In this document: piece after piece, positions 54,297 to 63,247 of the stretch
Numbering within the stretch: position 1 is the stretch's first letter
How the letters are laid out: every line of letters begins with the position of its first letter
Assembly (NCBI GenBank): GCA_937124615.1
Contig: CAKZKR010000064.1
Coordinates: 1 to 64,000 of the forward strand
DNA from: an uncultured bacterium
GTDB lineage: Bacteria > Hydrogenedentota > Hydrogenedentia > Hydrogenedentales > Hydrogenedentaceae
DNA: 64,000 nt
Direction: 5' to 3'
Made by a program: the position numbers and the translations under genes
Notes under the pieces: model-generated
Seen by the model: only the letters and a program-made list of their open reading frames with translations
The model's database searches: none
Told to the model about the DNA's origin: nothing

Positions 54297-54880
54297 AAAT
54301 CGAATTTTCCTAATTCATTTCTTAATTTTTGTAATGCACGAAATAAATGGACTTTAACACTTCCAACGGTACACCCTAAGTGTTCCGCTATTTCATTCAA
54401 AGAATACCCCTGATAATGCCTCAATACAAAAACAGTTTGTTGTGTTTTTGATAATTTCGTTAAAGCCTTCTTTATTTTTTCATCTATTTCTTTTGCACGG
54501 GACAGTTCCAGAGGATTTGTTGGTGAAGCAATATGATGTATTTCATCTTCACTAACTCTGGCAATTCCCTCATTTAAACTTTCATGGCTTGTCCTTTTTC
54601 GCTTTCGTAGGTAATCTATAGAACGATTAACCGCCAACCTGAGAAGCCATGGCAAAAAGGAACCTCGGGGTTCCCATTGATTAATTTTTTCGTATGCTTT
54701 TATCAGAACTTCTTGTGCCACATCCAGAGCATCCTCTCGGTTACCGGTTACCCGATAAGCGGTTGCATATATTTTTCCTTGATACCTACGAACAATTTCT
54801 TCAAATGCACTTAAATCGCCATTCTTCCAACGAATGGCAAGATCTTCATCCGAATATGTTTCAAAATTATCTTTATTCAT
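54293..54880 (-). CDS. ECF-type RNA polymerase sigma factor
   Basis: The 195-residue protein has region 2 (AFEEIVRRYQGKIYATAYRV, then REDALDVAQEVLIKAYEKI and FLPWLLRLAVNRSIDYLRKR) and region 4 with a helix-turn-helix (VFVLRHYQGYSLNEIAEHLG, then SVKVHLFRALQKLR). It lacks regions 1 and 3, as ECF sigma factors do. It is co-translated with the anti-sigma gene that follows, which should hold it inactive at the membrane. The promoter it reads is unknown; gspE is 92 bases downstream of the pair. Confidence 0.93.
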   Translation of the reverse strand: MNKDNFETYSDEDLAIRWKNGDLSAFEEIVRRYQGKIYATAYRVTGNREDALDVAQEVLIKAYEKINQWEPRGSFLPWLLRLAVNRSIDYLRKRKRTSHESLNEGIARVSEDEIHHIASPTNPLELSRAKEIDEKIKKALTKLSKTQQTVFVLRHYQGYSLNEIAEHLGCTVGSVKVHLFRALQKLRNELGKFDL

Positions 54881-54932
54881 TTATAAAACGCTTTTCTTGT
54901 TTTCAATGTTAACTACATTTTATCTGTTTATC

Positions 54933-56153
54933 TTATCTCTTTATTGATTTTGCAGTTTCATATATTGTTTTAATTTTCCATGGTTCAATTTCTGCAAGAA
55001 TATTATGAATTGGACAAAATACATATCCACTATCTTTTGAAAAAACAGACACAATTTCGGATACCTGTTTGATGATGTCTTCCTTAGACCCTAACGGTAA
55101 GACTTTTTGTGTATCAACACCTCCTCCCCATAAAGATAACTTCCCTTCACACTTTTTTTTCCAATCATTAGGGGTATATTGTCCCGCAGTCCACTGAACA
55201 GGATTTAAAATATTAAATTCACATTCTATAAACAGGTCTATCAAGTCATAAACAGCACCACAACTATGAAGAAATGTCTTCACATTTGGTGCCAACCTAT
55301 GGATATGTATATTAAATTCCTTATAATAAGGGAGGAACAGTTTTTTAAAAATCTCCGGCGAAGCAATTAAATTATGTTGTGTTCCCCAATCATCTGAATT
55401 ACACATATAAATATGAATATAATTTTTAACATAAGGAAGCAACCGTTCTAATTCTGAAAGAGCGTGATTTAATAATAGTTCGTGAAGTTCCTTTACTTTG
55501 TCTTCATCGGTCAAACACAACAATGGGAAATAACCCACACCACCAAAGTTTCCTATGCCTATTCCTAACATAGGACCGTTTAAGAAGAGGGCACGGTCTG
55601 TTTCTTTATACACTTTCTCACATATTTTTATTACTTTTTCTATAGTTTCTTCACTTAACCGATGTGCATTCAAATCTTCTTTTATTTTCCCTAAATCAAG
55701 TTTGGGTAAATCCCCATCAAAAAAGACAGGTTGTCCACCATGTTCAGAATCAAAGACATAAGAATTAGTAGGCATTTTTAAACCCAATTTAGGTTGTAGT
55801 ATTGTTCCATCAGGCAGAACTTCAAATCGTGAAGGATTAATGACTTTTGCATCCAGCCTACCACCAAAATTGAATCTTCCCCAGTCATCTTCATTTGTAT
55901 AACCATTTGCAAAACCCATTCTTATAGAAATCACATCACAATCCAGGATATCAAGTACATCCAAATCAGGTAAGGCCAGCATTTGACCTGTATCATGAAC
56001 ATAAGGTAGCCTTTCTTGTAAGCATAAAAATTTAACTAAATTGGAATAGGCAAAAGCACTTATACCCGTAGAATCCATTCCTCCCAAATCCATCGGTACA
56101 TGGTCTACATCCATAAAATTTATAGCACGAATAAGCCTTTCTCGATGTGTCAT
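54933..56153 (-). CDS. Uroporphyrinogen decarboxylase-like methyltransferase (MtaA/CmuA family)
   Basis: The 406-residue protein opens MTHRERLIRAINFMDVDHVP, a common start for UroD-like corrinoid methyltransferases. NGPMLGIGIGNFGGVGYFPL, YIHIYMCNSDDWGTQ and KTFLHSCGAVYDLIDLFIE follow; the HSCG motif supplies a Cys that binds zinc in MtaA/CmuA. It lacks the arginine-rich N-terminal motif of true HemE, so heme synthesis is unlikely. No corrinoid protein gene is adjacent. It lies 109 bases behind panD. Confidence 0.85.
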   Translation of the reverse strand: MTHRERLIRAINFMDVDHVPMDLGGMDSTGISAFAYSNLVKFLCLQERLPYVHDTGQMLALPDLDVLDILDCDVISIRMGFANGYTNEDDWGRFNFGGRLDAKVINPSRFEVLPDGTILQPKLGLKMPTNSYVFDSEHGGQPVFFDGDLPKLDLGKIKEDLNAHRLSEETIEKVIKICEKVYKETDRALFLNGPMLGIGIGNFGGVGYFPLLCLTDEDKVKELHELLLNHALSELERLLPYVKNYIHIYMCNSDDWGTQHNLIASPEIFKKLFLPYYKEFNIHIHRLAPNVKTFLHSCGAVYDLIDLFIECEFNILNPVQWTAGQYTPNDWKKKCEGKLSLWGGGVDTQKVLPLGSKEDIIKQVSEIVSVFSKDSGYVFCPIHNILAEIEPWKIKTIYETAKSIKR

Positions 56154-56160
56154 TTATCAC

Positions 56161-56189
56161 CCTTTAAGAAATTATGAAATAATTAAAGG
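56161..56189 (-). promoter_or_regulatory. Inverted repeat over the ribosome binding site of the UroD-like gene
   Basis: CCTTTAA (56161-56167) and TTAAAGG (56183-56189) are perfect 7-base inverted repeats with a 15-base spacer that can pair further (ATTAT/ATAAT). On the transcript the 3' arm carries AAAGG, the ribosome site, 8 bases before the ATG. It may mask the start or bind a dimeric repressor; it is AT-rich and could be chance. Confidence 0.4.
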
Positions 56190-56262
56190 TTTATAATAAC
56201 AAAAATATTGGAAAATTTTCACAGAAAGGTGGGGATTATAAAATAAAACTCTAAAACCTATT

Positions 56263-56610
56263 TTAATCCGCCTTATTATTCGAATCTACATGGACTACTA
56301 TAGGTTTCCATTCTTTTGCCTGTTCCTCAGGAACTTGTATAAAAGAAACAATAATGATTAAATCACCGGGTTGTCCTAAACGGGCTGCAGCACCATTCAG
56401 ACAAATTACCCCACTACCTGCTTTCCCTTCAATAGCATAAGTTACAAAACGGCCGCCTGTATTAATGTTAAAAACATGAACGGCTTCATAAGGAAGTATA
56501 TTGGCTTTTTGCATTAACTCTACATCAATTGTAAGGCTTCCTTCATAATTTAAATTTGCTTCTGTTATTTTGGCCCTATGGATTTTACTCTTTAACATTG
56601 TCAGATACAT
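56263..56610 (-). CDS. panD: Aspartate 1-decarboxylase
   Basis: Makes beta-alanine for pantothenate. Start 56610 follows a GGAGG site and places the self-cleavage bond at Gly24-Ser25 ([11 protein letters not shown]), exactly as in E. coli; the frame from TTG 56616 would shift it. The Ser becomes the pyruvoyl cofactor. [35 protein letters not shown] and [19 protein letters not shown] are intact. It is the last gene of folK-panB-panC-panD. Confidence 0.95.
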   Translation of the reverse strand: MYLTMLKSKIHRAKITEANLNYEGSLTIDVELMQKANILPYEAVHVFNINTGGRFVTYAIEGKAGSGVICLNGAAARLGQPGDLIIIVSFIQVPEEQAKEWKPIVVHVDSNNKAD

Positions 56611-56628
56611 TATCAAGCCTCCATTATG

Positions 56629-57465
56629 TTAAACTTCTATTTTTATATTATCTATCAATCTAGCCCTTCCTACCCAGGCTGCAACTGCTATCAATACCTC
56701 ACCTTGAATCACATCCTTCGGTTTCATTGTTTCTGGATCAACCACTTCAATATAATCAATTTCAACTTTTGACAACTCTGAAGATAGAATTTTTTTTATT
56801 TTTTCAACGGATTTTTCTCCTCCCTTTATAATTTCCTCAACTTTAAATAACCCCTTTGATAAGCATAACGCTTCTTTTTTTTGTGTTGGTGTTAAATATT
56901 TATTTCGGGAACTCATGGCTAGCCCGTCCGGTTCTCTTACAATTGGCATTTCTATAATTTCTATTCCCATATTCAAATCACGAACCATTCTCTTAATTAC
57001 TGCACATTGTTGCGCATCCTTCTGACCAAAATAAGCACGGTCAGGCAGAACGGCATTAAATAATTTTGTAACTACAGTTGCTACGCCACGAAAAAAATGC
57101 GGGCGAGATGTCCCACATAGTCCTTCCGATACTTTTTCAACCACCACATAAGTTGAATAATCTTCTGGGTACATAGTTTCAACAGTAGGTGCATAAATGA
57201 CATCGATACCCACTGAAAAGCACATTTTGCTATCCTTTTCGAAAGACCGCGGATACGACTCAAAATCTTCATTAGGAGCAAATTGTGTCGGATTTACAAA
57301 AATACTCACAACAGATGCGTCATTTTCTGCAACAGAAGCCCTCATTAGACTTAAATGTCCTTCATGCAGAGCCCCCATTGTCGGAACAAATCCTATTACA
57401 TGTCCTTCTTTTTTCTGGATTAAGGACCAGTTCCGCATTTCCTCTGGTGTGTTTAATATTTCCAT
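56629..57465 (-). CDS. panC: Pantothenate synthetase
   Basis: Joins pantoate and beta-alanine using ATP. The 278-residue protein has the HIGH-type motif HEGH (His34, His37) in [52 protein letters not shown] and the KMSKS-like MSSRNKYL. The start has TAGGAGAG upstream and lies 15 bases after the panB stop. Confidence 0.96.
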   Translation of the reverse strand: MEILNTPEEMRNWSLIQKKEGHVIGFVPTMGALHEGHLSLMRASVAENDASVVSIFVNPTQFAPNEDFESYPRSFEKDSKMCFSVGIDVIYAPTVETMYPEDYSTYVVVEKVSEGLCGTSRPHFFRGVATVVTKLFNAVLPDRAYFGQKDAQQCAVIKRMVRDLNMGIEIIEMPIVREPDGLAMSSRNKYLTPTQKKEALCLSKGLFKVEEIIKGGEKSVEKIKKILSSELSKVEIDYIEVVDPETMKPKDVIQGEVLIAVAAWVGRARLIDNIKIEV

Positions 57466-57480
57466 AAAAAACTCTCCTAA

Positions 57481-58275
57481 TTATGAATAACTATGTTTTT
57501 CTTCTGGATATTTTCCCTGTTTTACCTCGTTAACAAACAGAGAAAAAGATTCTCTCATGTTTTCACGAGCATTAATATATGTTTTTGCAAACCGTGCCTT
57601 TCCCCAGCCTAATATGTCATAACATACAAGTATCTGACCATCACAATCGGGTCCTGCACCGATACCTATGGTCGGAATATCCAAACTTTCTGTTATTTCT
57701 TTTGCTAAATCTGATGGAATACATTCAAGGACAATGGAAAAACATCCAATATCCTGTAATTCTTTTGCTTCTTTCTTCAATCTTTTACGACAGGTTTCTG
57801 ATCGTCCCTGAATTTTATAACCTCCTAACTCAAGAATGGATTGGGGAGTTAATCCAATATGCCCCATTACAGGAATACCACATTTGATTATCTTTTCAAT
57901 GGCTTCTCCATATTTTGATACAGGACCCTCTAATTTTACAGCCTGTGCTCCGCCTTCGGATACCAATCTCCCTGCATTTCTTAATGCATCTTCTGGTGAG
58001 ATCTGATAGGATAAGAAAGGCATATCCGCAATTACGAGGGTACTTTTTACCGCATGAGTAACAATAGAAGTGTGATAAAGCATTACATCCATGGTTACTT
58101 TTAATGTATTCTCCCCCCCCATTACCACCATTCCTAATGAATCACCGACTAAAATACCATCTACACCTGCTTCCTCGACTAATTGGGCTGTCGGGAAGTC
58201 ATACGCTGTAAGTAAAGCGATTTTTTCATTCTTCTGCTTCTGCTCTAAGAAATGTACTACTGTTTTTTTACTCAT
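57481..58275 (-). CDS. panB: 3-methyl-2-oxobutanoate hydroxymethyltransferase
   Basis: Makes ketopantoate, the first committed step of pantothenate synthesis. Start 58275 (MSKKTVVHFLEQKQ) has an AGGAG site at 7 bases; the open frame upstream to 58350 encodes an unrelated tail through the leader and overlaps folK. The 264-residue enzyme has the metal ligand Asp45 in LVGDSLGMVV, KLEGPVSKYG, GHIGLTPQSI and TIGIGAGPDCDGQIL. A 71-base, structured leader separates it from folK. Confidence 0.95.
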   Translation of the reverse strand: MSKKTVVHFLEQKQKNEKIALLTAYDFPTAQLVEEAGVDGILVGDSLGMVVMGGENTLKVTMDVMLYHTSIVTHAVKSTLVIADMPFLSYQISPEDALRNAGRLVSEGGAQAVKLEGPVSKYGEAIEKIIKCGIPVMGHIGLTPQSILELGGYKIQGRSETCRKRLKKEAKELQDIGCFSIVLECIPSDLAKEITESLDIPTIGIGAGPDCDGQILVCYDILGWGKARFAKTYINARENMRESFSLFVNEVKQGKYPEEKHSYS

Positions 58276-58281
58276 TTTTAT

Positions 58282-58354
58282 CTCCTGAACCGTGACTTCA
58301 TCTACTGAATCCGTCCCGGTCCCTTTTGGGCTCCAAGCGGAGCGGTTCAAGGAG
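58282..58354 (-). promoter_or_regulatory. G+C-rich structured leader between folK and panB
   Basis: This 73-base stretch is 58% G+C (42 of 73) in DNA of about one third G+C. On the plus strand CTCCTGAACCG (58282-58292) pairs with CGGTTCA-A-GGAG (58343-58354) with one bulge, an 11-pair outer stem. Inside are GCTCC/GGAGC (58330-58343) and GACTTC/GAATC (58294-58311, one bulge). On the mRNA the outer stem contains the panB ribosome site GGAG. It may be an RNA control element; a short interspersed repeat is the other reading. The known pan RNA motif should be compared. Confidence 0.5.
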
Positions 58355-58844
58355 TTACTTTTAACTCTGTTTTAACCACATTACCTTCAACTTCCGGACT
58401 TAAAAGTAATTCTTCAATTGTTTTACCCGTTATAGGATCAATTTCTTTACCACACAGGTCCGCAAGCGGTTGTAATACAAATCTCCGTTTGCGAAACTCA
58501 GCGTGGGGAAGTATTAATTTCTTATCATTGATACATACATTATCATATAAGATAATGTCTATATCAATTATTCGTGGTCCCCACCGTTCATGGTGTATCC
58601 TTCCCAACTGATATTCAATTGTTTTTAATTCGCTCAGGAGTTCAAGCGGATTTAATTCCGTCTCAATCTCCACTGCGATATTAAGAAATACAGGCTGTTC
58701 AACTTTTCCTATCGGCTCCGTTTCATATACTCCCGAAGCCTTTTTAACTTCTGTATTTCGTATCTGGCTTAATTTGTTGAGGGCTAATTTAATATTATCA
58801 AACCGATTCCCTAAATTACTTCCTATACTCAAATAAACCCTCAT
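58347..58844 (-). CDS. folK: 2-amino-4-hydroxy-6-hydroxymethyldihydropteridine pyrophosphokinase
   Basis: Transfers pyrophosphate from ATP to the pterin in folate synthesis. The 165-residue protein has YLSIGSNLGNRFDNI, SGVYETEPIGKVEQPVFLN, GRIHHERWGPRIIDIDIILY (metal-binding Asp pair) and LPHAEFRKRRFVLQPLADL. All usual blocks are present. It heads the folate/pantothenate operon; folate cofactor is also needed by PanB, which makes the pairing sensible. Confidence 0.95.
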   Translation of the reverse strand: MRVYLSIGSNLGNRFDNIKLALNKLSQIRNTEVKKASGVYETEPIGKVEQPVFLNIAVEIETELNPLELLSELKTIEYQLGRIHHERWGPRIIDIDIILYDNVCINDKKLILPHAEFRKRRFVLQPLADLCGKEIDPITGKTIEELLLSPEVEGNVVKTELKVTP

Positions 58845-58997
58845 ATTTATTCTTTCTAAAAAATATTATAACACTTTTAATAACAGAATAAAAAAATTAA
58901 AAATATTGTTTGACTTCTCTTCTTTTTTTATCATATCTTATTTTCATCGGTGAAAACATGTATCAAATCGTATAACAAACAAGGTAAAGGGAAAGAC

Positions 58998-60377
58998 ATG
59001 AACAAAACTTATAAAATGACAACTTCTATTTACTTCGCATTTGCTATCACTTTAATCTTTACATTCTCTTTCTATGCCGTTGCACAAGATTTTACAAAAG
59101 AAACTAAAGAACAGAAAGACCAAAGAATGAAATGGTGGCGTGAAGCACGATTTGGACTCTTCATTCACTGGGGATTATATGCCATACCTGCAGGTAAGTG
59201 GGGAGATAAAAATCACTATGGCGAATGGATACGACACGAAGCACAGATTCCACTACCTGAATATGAAAAACTACTCAACCAGTTTAATCCTGTAAAATTC
59301 AACGCTAAAGAATGGGTAAAAATGGCAAAAGAAGCAGGAATGAAATATATTGTAATAACATCAAAACATCACGATGGTTTTTGTTTATTCGATTCAAAAG
59401 TAACCGAATGGGATGTAATGTCAACACCTTTCAAAAGAGATATTTTAAAAGAACTATCCGAAACCTGCAAAGAAGAAGGCATTAAAATGTGCTTCTACTA
59501 TTCCATTATGGATTGGCATCATCCAGATTATTTACCCCGTAGAGAATGGGAAAAAGAACATCGACCAGAGGGAAATGCCAATTTCGACCGTTATATTGAA
59601 TATATGAAGGCCCAATTAAAGGAACTTATAGATAACTATGGACCTCTAGGTATATTATGGTTCGATGGTGAATGGGAAGATACATGGACTTACGAAAAAG
59701 GTGTTGATTTATGTAACTATGTCCGTTCACTTCAACCAGACATTATTGTTAACAACCGTGTTGATAAAAGTCGCTCCGGAATGGCCGGGTTTTCTAAAGG
59801 AGAAAGTGTTGCGGACTATGGAACTCCCGAGCAAGAGGTCCCTGATAAAGGATTGCCAGATGTTGATTGGGAAACTTGTATGACAATGAATAAGCATTGG
59901 GGCTACAATGAAGATGACAAGTTTTATAAATCAACAAAAGCATTAATTCAGTTATTGGTGGATATTGTCTCAAAAGGGGGAAATTTCCTTCTCAATGTAG
60001 GTCCTATGGCCAATGGTGAATTTCCCCCAGAATCGGTTCAAAGACTTCAAGAAATAGGACAGTGGATGAAAGTAAACAGTGAATCAATTTATGGGACGAC
60101 CGCGAGCCCATTTGAAAAACCATCTTGGGGTAGATACACAAAGAAAAAAATAGATAATGGAAAAACTCTTCTTTATGCCCATATTTTCAACTATGAACCA
60201 GAAACAAAAATAAAAATACCTATAGATAAGAAACCAACAAAAGTCTGGTTATTGAAATCACCTTCTGAAAAAGTAAATTATTCACATAAAGGAAGAAAAC
60301 TTGTTATAAAATTACCAAAAATAGAACCCGACCCATACAATACTGTTATTGCCATAGAATTTGAGGAAAATCTATAA
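58998..60377 (+). CDS. Alpha-L-fucosidase (GH29), exported
   Basis: Start 58998 follows an AAAGGGA site and gives a signal peptide of about 29 residues (ending YAVAQ); an in-frame ATG at 58950 only lengthens the N terminus. The catalytic domain shows ARFGLFIHWGLYAIPAGKW, YIVITSKHHDGFCLFDS and the nucleophile Asp223 in GILWFDGEWED. A C-terminal beta domain starts after about residue 370. The 459-residue size is normal. It would release fucose outside the cytoplasm. No fucose catabolic genes are in view. Confidence 0.92.
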   Translation: MNKTYKMTTSIYFAFAITLIFTFSFYAVAQDFTKETKEQKDQRMKWWREARFGLFIHWGLYAIPAGKWGDKNHYGEWIRHEAQIPLPEYEKLLNQFNPVKFNAKEWVKMAKEAGMKYIVITSKHHDGFCLFDSKVTEWDVMSTPFKRDILKELSETCKEEGIKMCFYYSIMDWHHPDYLPRREWEKEHRPEGNANFDRYIEYMKAQLKELIDNYGPLGILWFDGEWEDTWTYEKGVDLCNYVRSLQPDIIVNNRVDKSRSGMAGFSKGESVADYGTPEQEVPDKGLPDVDWETCMTMNKHWGYNEDDKFYKSTKALIQLLVDIVSKGGNFLLNVGPMANGEFPPESVQRLQEIGQWMKVNSESIYGTTASPFEKPSWGRYTKKKIDNGKTLLYAHIFNYEPETKIKIPIDKKPTKVWLLKSPSEKVNYSHKGRKLVIKLPKIEPDPYNTVIAIEFEENL

Positions 60378-60383
60378 AGAAAA

Positions 60384-60460
<77 letters not shown>

Positions 60461-60499
60461 GCTTTTTGTTTCATAATTATACGAAAATAAATTATTAAA

Positions 60500-61546
60500 T
60501 TAAAAATGAGACATATTTTCAAAGGTATGGTGGGACTTTACTCCAATAAATACATTCATATTTTTTTTGAGATTTAATTGCTGGTATTCTTCTATAGAAA
60601 TAAAAGCCAATAAAGGATTCCCTTTTTTATCTTTTAATTCTACTTTAACCATAGGTCCAGCAGTATTTATATAATGAATTGTCGCAGGAATAGGATTTTT
60701 CTGAGACCAATTCAATGCTATAGAAATCTGATTAGGTCGAACAAAAACTCTCTTTTCCACTCCGCTATCATCATCTGGTATAAATATTAACTCTCCGTTA
60801 CTCAATTCACGGGCATGAAATAAATTAACATCACCTAAAAATTGAAAAACAAATGGTGTTCTTGGGGCAAAATACACTTCTTCCGGAGAACCTATTTGTT
60901 CAATTCTACCCTGATTCGTAATTACAACACGGTCCGAAACTTCAAGAGCTTCCTCCTGGTCATGAGTAACAAAAACACTGGTTACATGTATTTCGTCATG
61001 TAATTTTCGAAGCCATCTTCGCAATTCTTTGCGAACTCGTGCATCTAAGGAGCCAAAGGGCTCATCTAAAAGCAAAATAGACGGTTGAATAGCTAGAGCC
61101 CTCGCCAATGCTACCCTTTGCCTTTGTCCACCTGAGAGTTGCATCGGATAGTGATGTGCCAAAAAGTCTAACTGGACTAATGAAAGTAAATCCATAACCT
61201 GCTTTCGTATTTCTGATTCATTGGGTCTTAATTTTCGGGGTTTTACTCGTAAACCGAATGCTACATTTTCAAACACAGTCATGTGGCGAAAAAGAGCATA
61301 ATGCTGAAAGACAAATCCGATACCTCTGTCCCGTGGGTCATCCTTCGTAACATCCCTTCCTTCCAAAATCACACTTCCGGAATCTGCTTTTTCTAAACCT
61401 GCAATAATTCGTAAAATAGTTGTTTTCCCAGAACCAGATGGGCCTAACAATGCAAGTAACTCTCCTTTATTAACTGAAAAACTTACACTATCTACAGCCA
61501 CAAAAGACCCAAATTTTTTAGAAACATCTATAAGTTCTATACTCAT
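60500..61546 (-). CDS. cysA: Sulfate/thiosulfate ABC transporter ATP-binding protein
   Basis: The 348-residue ATPase has Walker [17 protein letters not shown]-loop [17 protein letters not shown], signature [15 protein letters not shown], Walker [16 protein letters not shown] and the switch His in [31 protein letters not shown] is close to CysA. A TOBE-type C-terminal domain follows. It drives import through CysT and CysW. It ends the operon; tRNA-Arg lies 39 bases downstream. Confidence 0.93.
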   Translation of the reverse strand: MSIELIDVSKKFGSFVAVDSVSFSVNKGELLALLGPSGSGKTTILRIIAGLEKADSGSVILEGRDVTKDDPRDRGIGFVFQHYALFRHMTVFENVAFGLRVKPRKLRPNESEIRKQVMDLLSLVQLDFLAHHYPMQLSGGQRQRVALARALAIQPSILLLDEPFGSLDARVRKELRRWLRKLHDEIHVTSVFVTHDQEEALEVSDRVVITNQGRIEQIGSPEEVYFAPRTPFVFQFLGDVNLFHARELSNGELIFIPDDDSGVEKRVFVRPNQISIALNWSQKNPIPATIHYINTAGPMVKVELKDKKGNPLLAFISIEEYQQLNLKKNMNVFIGVKSHHTFENMSHF

Positions 61547-61553
61547 TTAAGAT

Positions 61554-62405
61554 TTAATCTCCATACTTATGTGTTTTTATATACAAATAGACAGGATCTC
61601 GTTTTTCTATCCATTTTCTAAAGATTAAACTTATAAGACCTACAAGACATAACAAACTGGCTACACAAAAAGCACCTACGAGATTATATTCGTTATACAA
61701 AATCTCTACTTCCAGAGGTATTGTTATGGTTTTACCCCGAATATGCCCTGAAACAACAGAAACAGCACCAAATTCACCCACACAACGAGCAGCGCATAAT
61801 ACCATACCATAAAACAAAGCCCATCGAATATTAGGAAGTGTTATTTTTAAGAGAATCTGCCAAACATTGGCTCCTAACATTCTTCCCGCCTCTTCCATCT
61901 CTTGACCTTGCTCCTCCATAATCGGTATTAGTTCTCTCGCTACAAAAGGGAAGGTAACAAACAATGTAGCAATAACCATACCAGGAAATGCAAATATAAT
62001 TTGAACTTCCCATTTTTCTACAAGAATACCTAACAAACCATTTATGGAAAACAAAAAAATAAAAATTGTACCCGCTACAACTGGTGAAACGGTAAAAGGT
62101 AAATCCAAAAAGGTAAGTAATACCTTTTTCCCCCTAAATGTATATCTCGTAATATACCAGGCACATGCTATTCCAAAAATTGTGTTTACAGGAAGAACGA
62201 TTATCAGTATTTTTAATGTAAGTAGAATGGATTCGACCGTTTCCTTTCTTGAAATATTTCCTATATAAACAGGTAGTCCTTGACTGAATGCATTAAAAAA
62301 AACAACAAATAAAGGAATAACAAGAAATAATAACAGAAAACAAAGAGAAATTAAAATCAATGAAATACGAAAACAATAAACAAATACTTTTTTGAATTTC
62401 ATCAT
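61554..62405 (-). CDS. cysW: Sulfate ABC transporter permease CysW
   Basis: Start 62405 overlaps the cysT stop in TAATG, which suits coupled translation; the frame from 62453 would overlap cysT by 49 bases. The 283-residue protein has six membrane segments and the ATPase-contact loop EEAGRMLGANVWQILLKITL. FGIACAWYITRYTFRGKKVL and RCVGEFGAVSVVSGHIRG are typical of CysW. It pairs with CysT to form the pore. Confidence 0.92.
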   Translation of the reverse strand: MMKFKKVFVYCFRISLILISLCFLLLFLVIPLFVVFFNAFSQGLPVYIGNISRKETVESILLTLKILIIVLPVNTIFGIACAWYITRYTFRGKKVLLTFLDLPFTVSPVVAGTIFIFLFSINGLLGILVEKWEVQIIFAFPGMVIATLFVTFPFVARELIPIMEEQGQEMEEAGRMLGANVWQILLKITLPNIRWALFYGMVLCAARCVGEFGAVSVVSGHIRGKTITIPLEVEILYNEYNLVGAFCVASLLCLVGLISLIFRKWIEKRDPVYLYIKTHKYGD

Positions 62406-63238
62406 TATATCCCTGTGTAGCGTTTGTTCCAGAATTGGAGAAAGTTTAAGCAAAACAATAAAACAAATGAAACTAATAATAGGAACAAGGCTATAGATGC
62501 TGAACCATAATAGTCATATTCCTCCAATCGCATTACAATGAGCAAGGGTGCTATTTCTGTTTTTAAAGGCTGATTCCCTGCTATAAAGATAACAGAACCA
62601 TATTCACCCATGGAACGGGCAAAACATAAAGTAAAACCTGTCAACAATGAAGGCAGAACAGTTGGAAAAATAATTTTTTGAAAAATTTTCCAACGAGAAG
62701 CCCCTAAACACCGTGCTGACTCTTCAATTTCCGGGTCTAAATCTCTTAAAACAGGTTCGATTGTTCTGATTGCAAAAGGAAAACTAACAAAAATCATGGC
62801 TATTGTTATACCCATCGGAGTAAAAACAATTTTTATTCCATTTGCCTCTAAGAAAGAACCTATCCATCCCTGGGGACCATATAACCATGTCAAAGTAATA
62901 CCTGCAACGGCTGTGGGTAATGCAAACGGTAAATCAATAAGGGTATCCCAAAAACCTTTGAAAGGTATTTTATACCTTACTATTACCCAAGCAATAAGGA
63001 AACCAAACAAAGAGTTAATACAAGCAGATATAAAAGACAACCCAAAAGAAACCTGATACGCTTTGATGGCTCTTAATGAGAATACCGCTGAAATGAAATC
63101 ATTAAAAGAACCACTACCTACTTTAATGAATAGTGTAGACAAGGGAAGTAAAACAATAAAACTTAAATAGAGCCATGTTATCCCTAACGAAAGTCCATAT
63201 CCGGGTAAGATAGATTTTTTTTTCAATATTCCCTTCAT
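62405..63238 (-). CDS. cysT: Sulfate ABC transporter permease CysT
   Basis: The 277-residue inner-membrane protein starts PGYGLSLGITWLYLSFIVLL, has six membrane segments, LIDLPFALPTAVAGITLTWL, the contact loop EESARCLGASRWKIFQKIIF and RSMGEYGSVIFIAGN. It follows sbp by 9 bases. Confidence 0.93.
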   Translation of the reverse strand: MKGILKKKSILPGYGLSLGITWLYLSFIVLLPLSTLFIKVGSGSFNDFISAVFSLRAIKAYQVSFGLSFISACINSLFGFLIAWVIVRYKIPFKGFWDTLIDLPFALPTAVAGITLTWLYGPQGWIGSFLEANGIKIVFTPMGITIAMIFVSFPFAIRTIEPVLRDLDPEIEESARCLGASRWKIFQKIIFPTVLPSLLTGFTLCFARSMGEYGSVIFIAGNQPLKTEIAPLLIVMRLEEYDYYGSASIALFLLLVSFVLLFCLNFLQFWNKRYTGI

Positions 63239-63247
63239 TAACTCCTC

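Noticed and set aside
54933-56153. Heme-pathway uroporphyrinogen decarboxylase HemE
   Set aside because: The arginine motif near the N terminus is missing and an HSCG zinc-type Cys motif is present, as in MtaA/CmuA.
58276-58350. 75-base N-terminal extension of panB
   Set aside because: It would start at a TTG inside folK, has no ribosome site, and encodes a sequence unlike PanB. The real start at 58275 has AGGAG.
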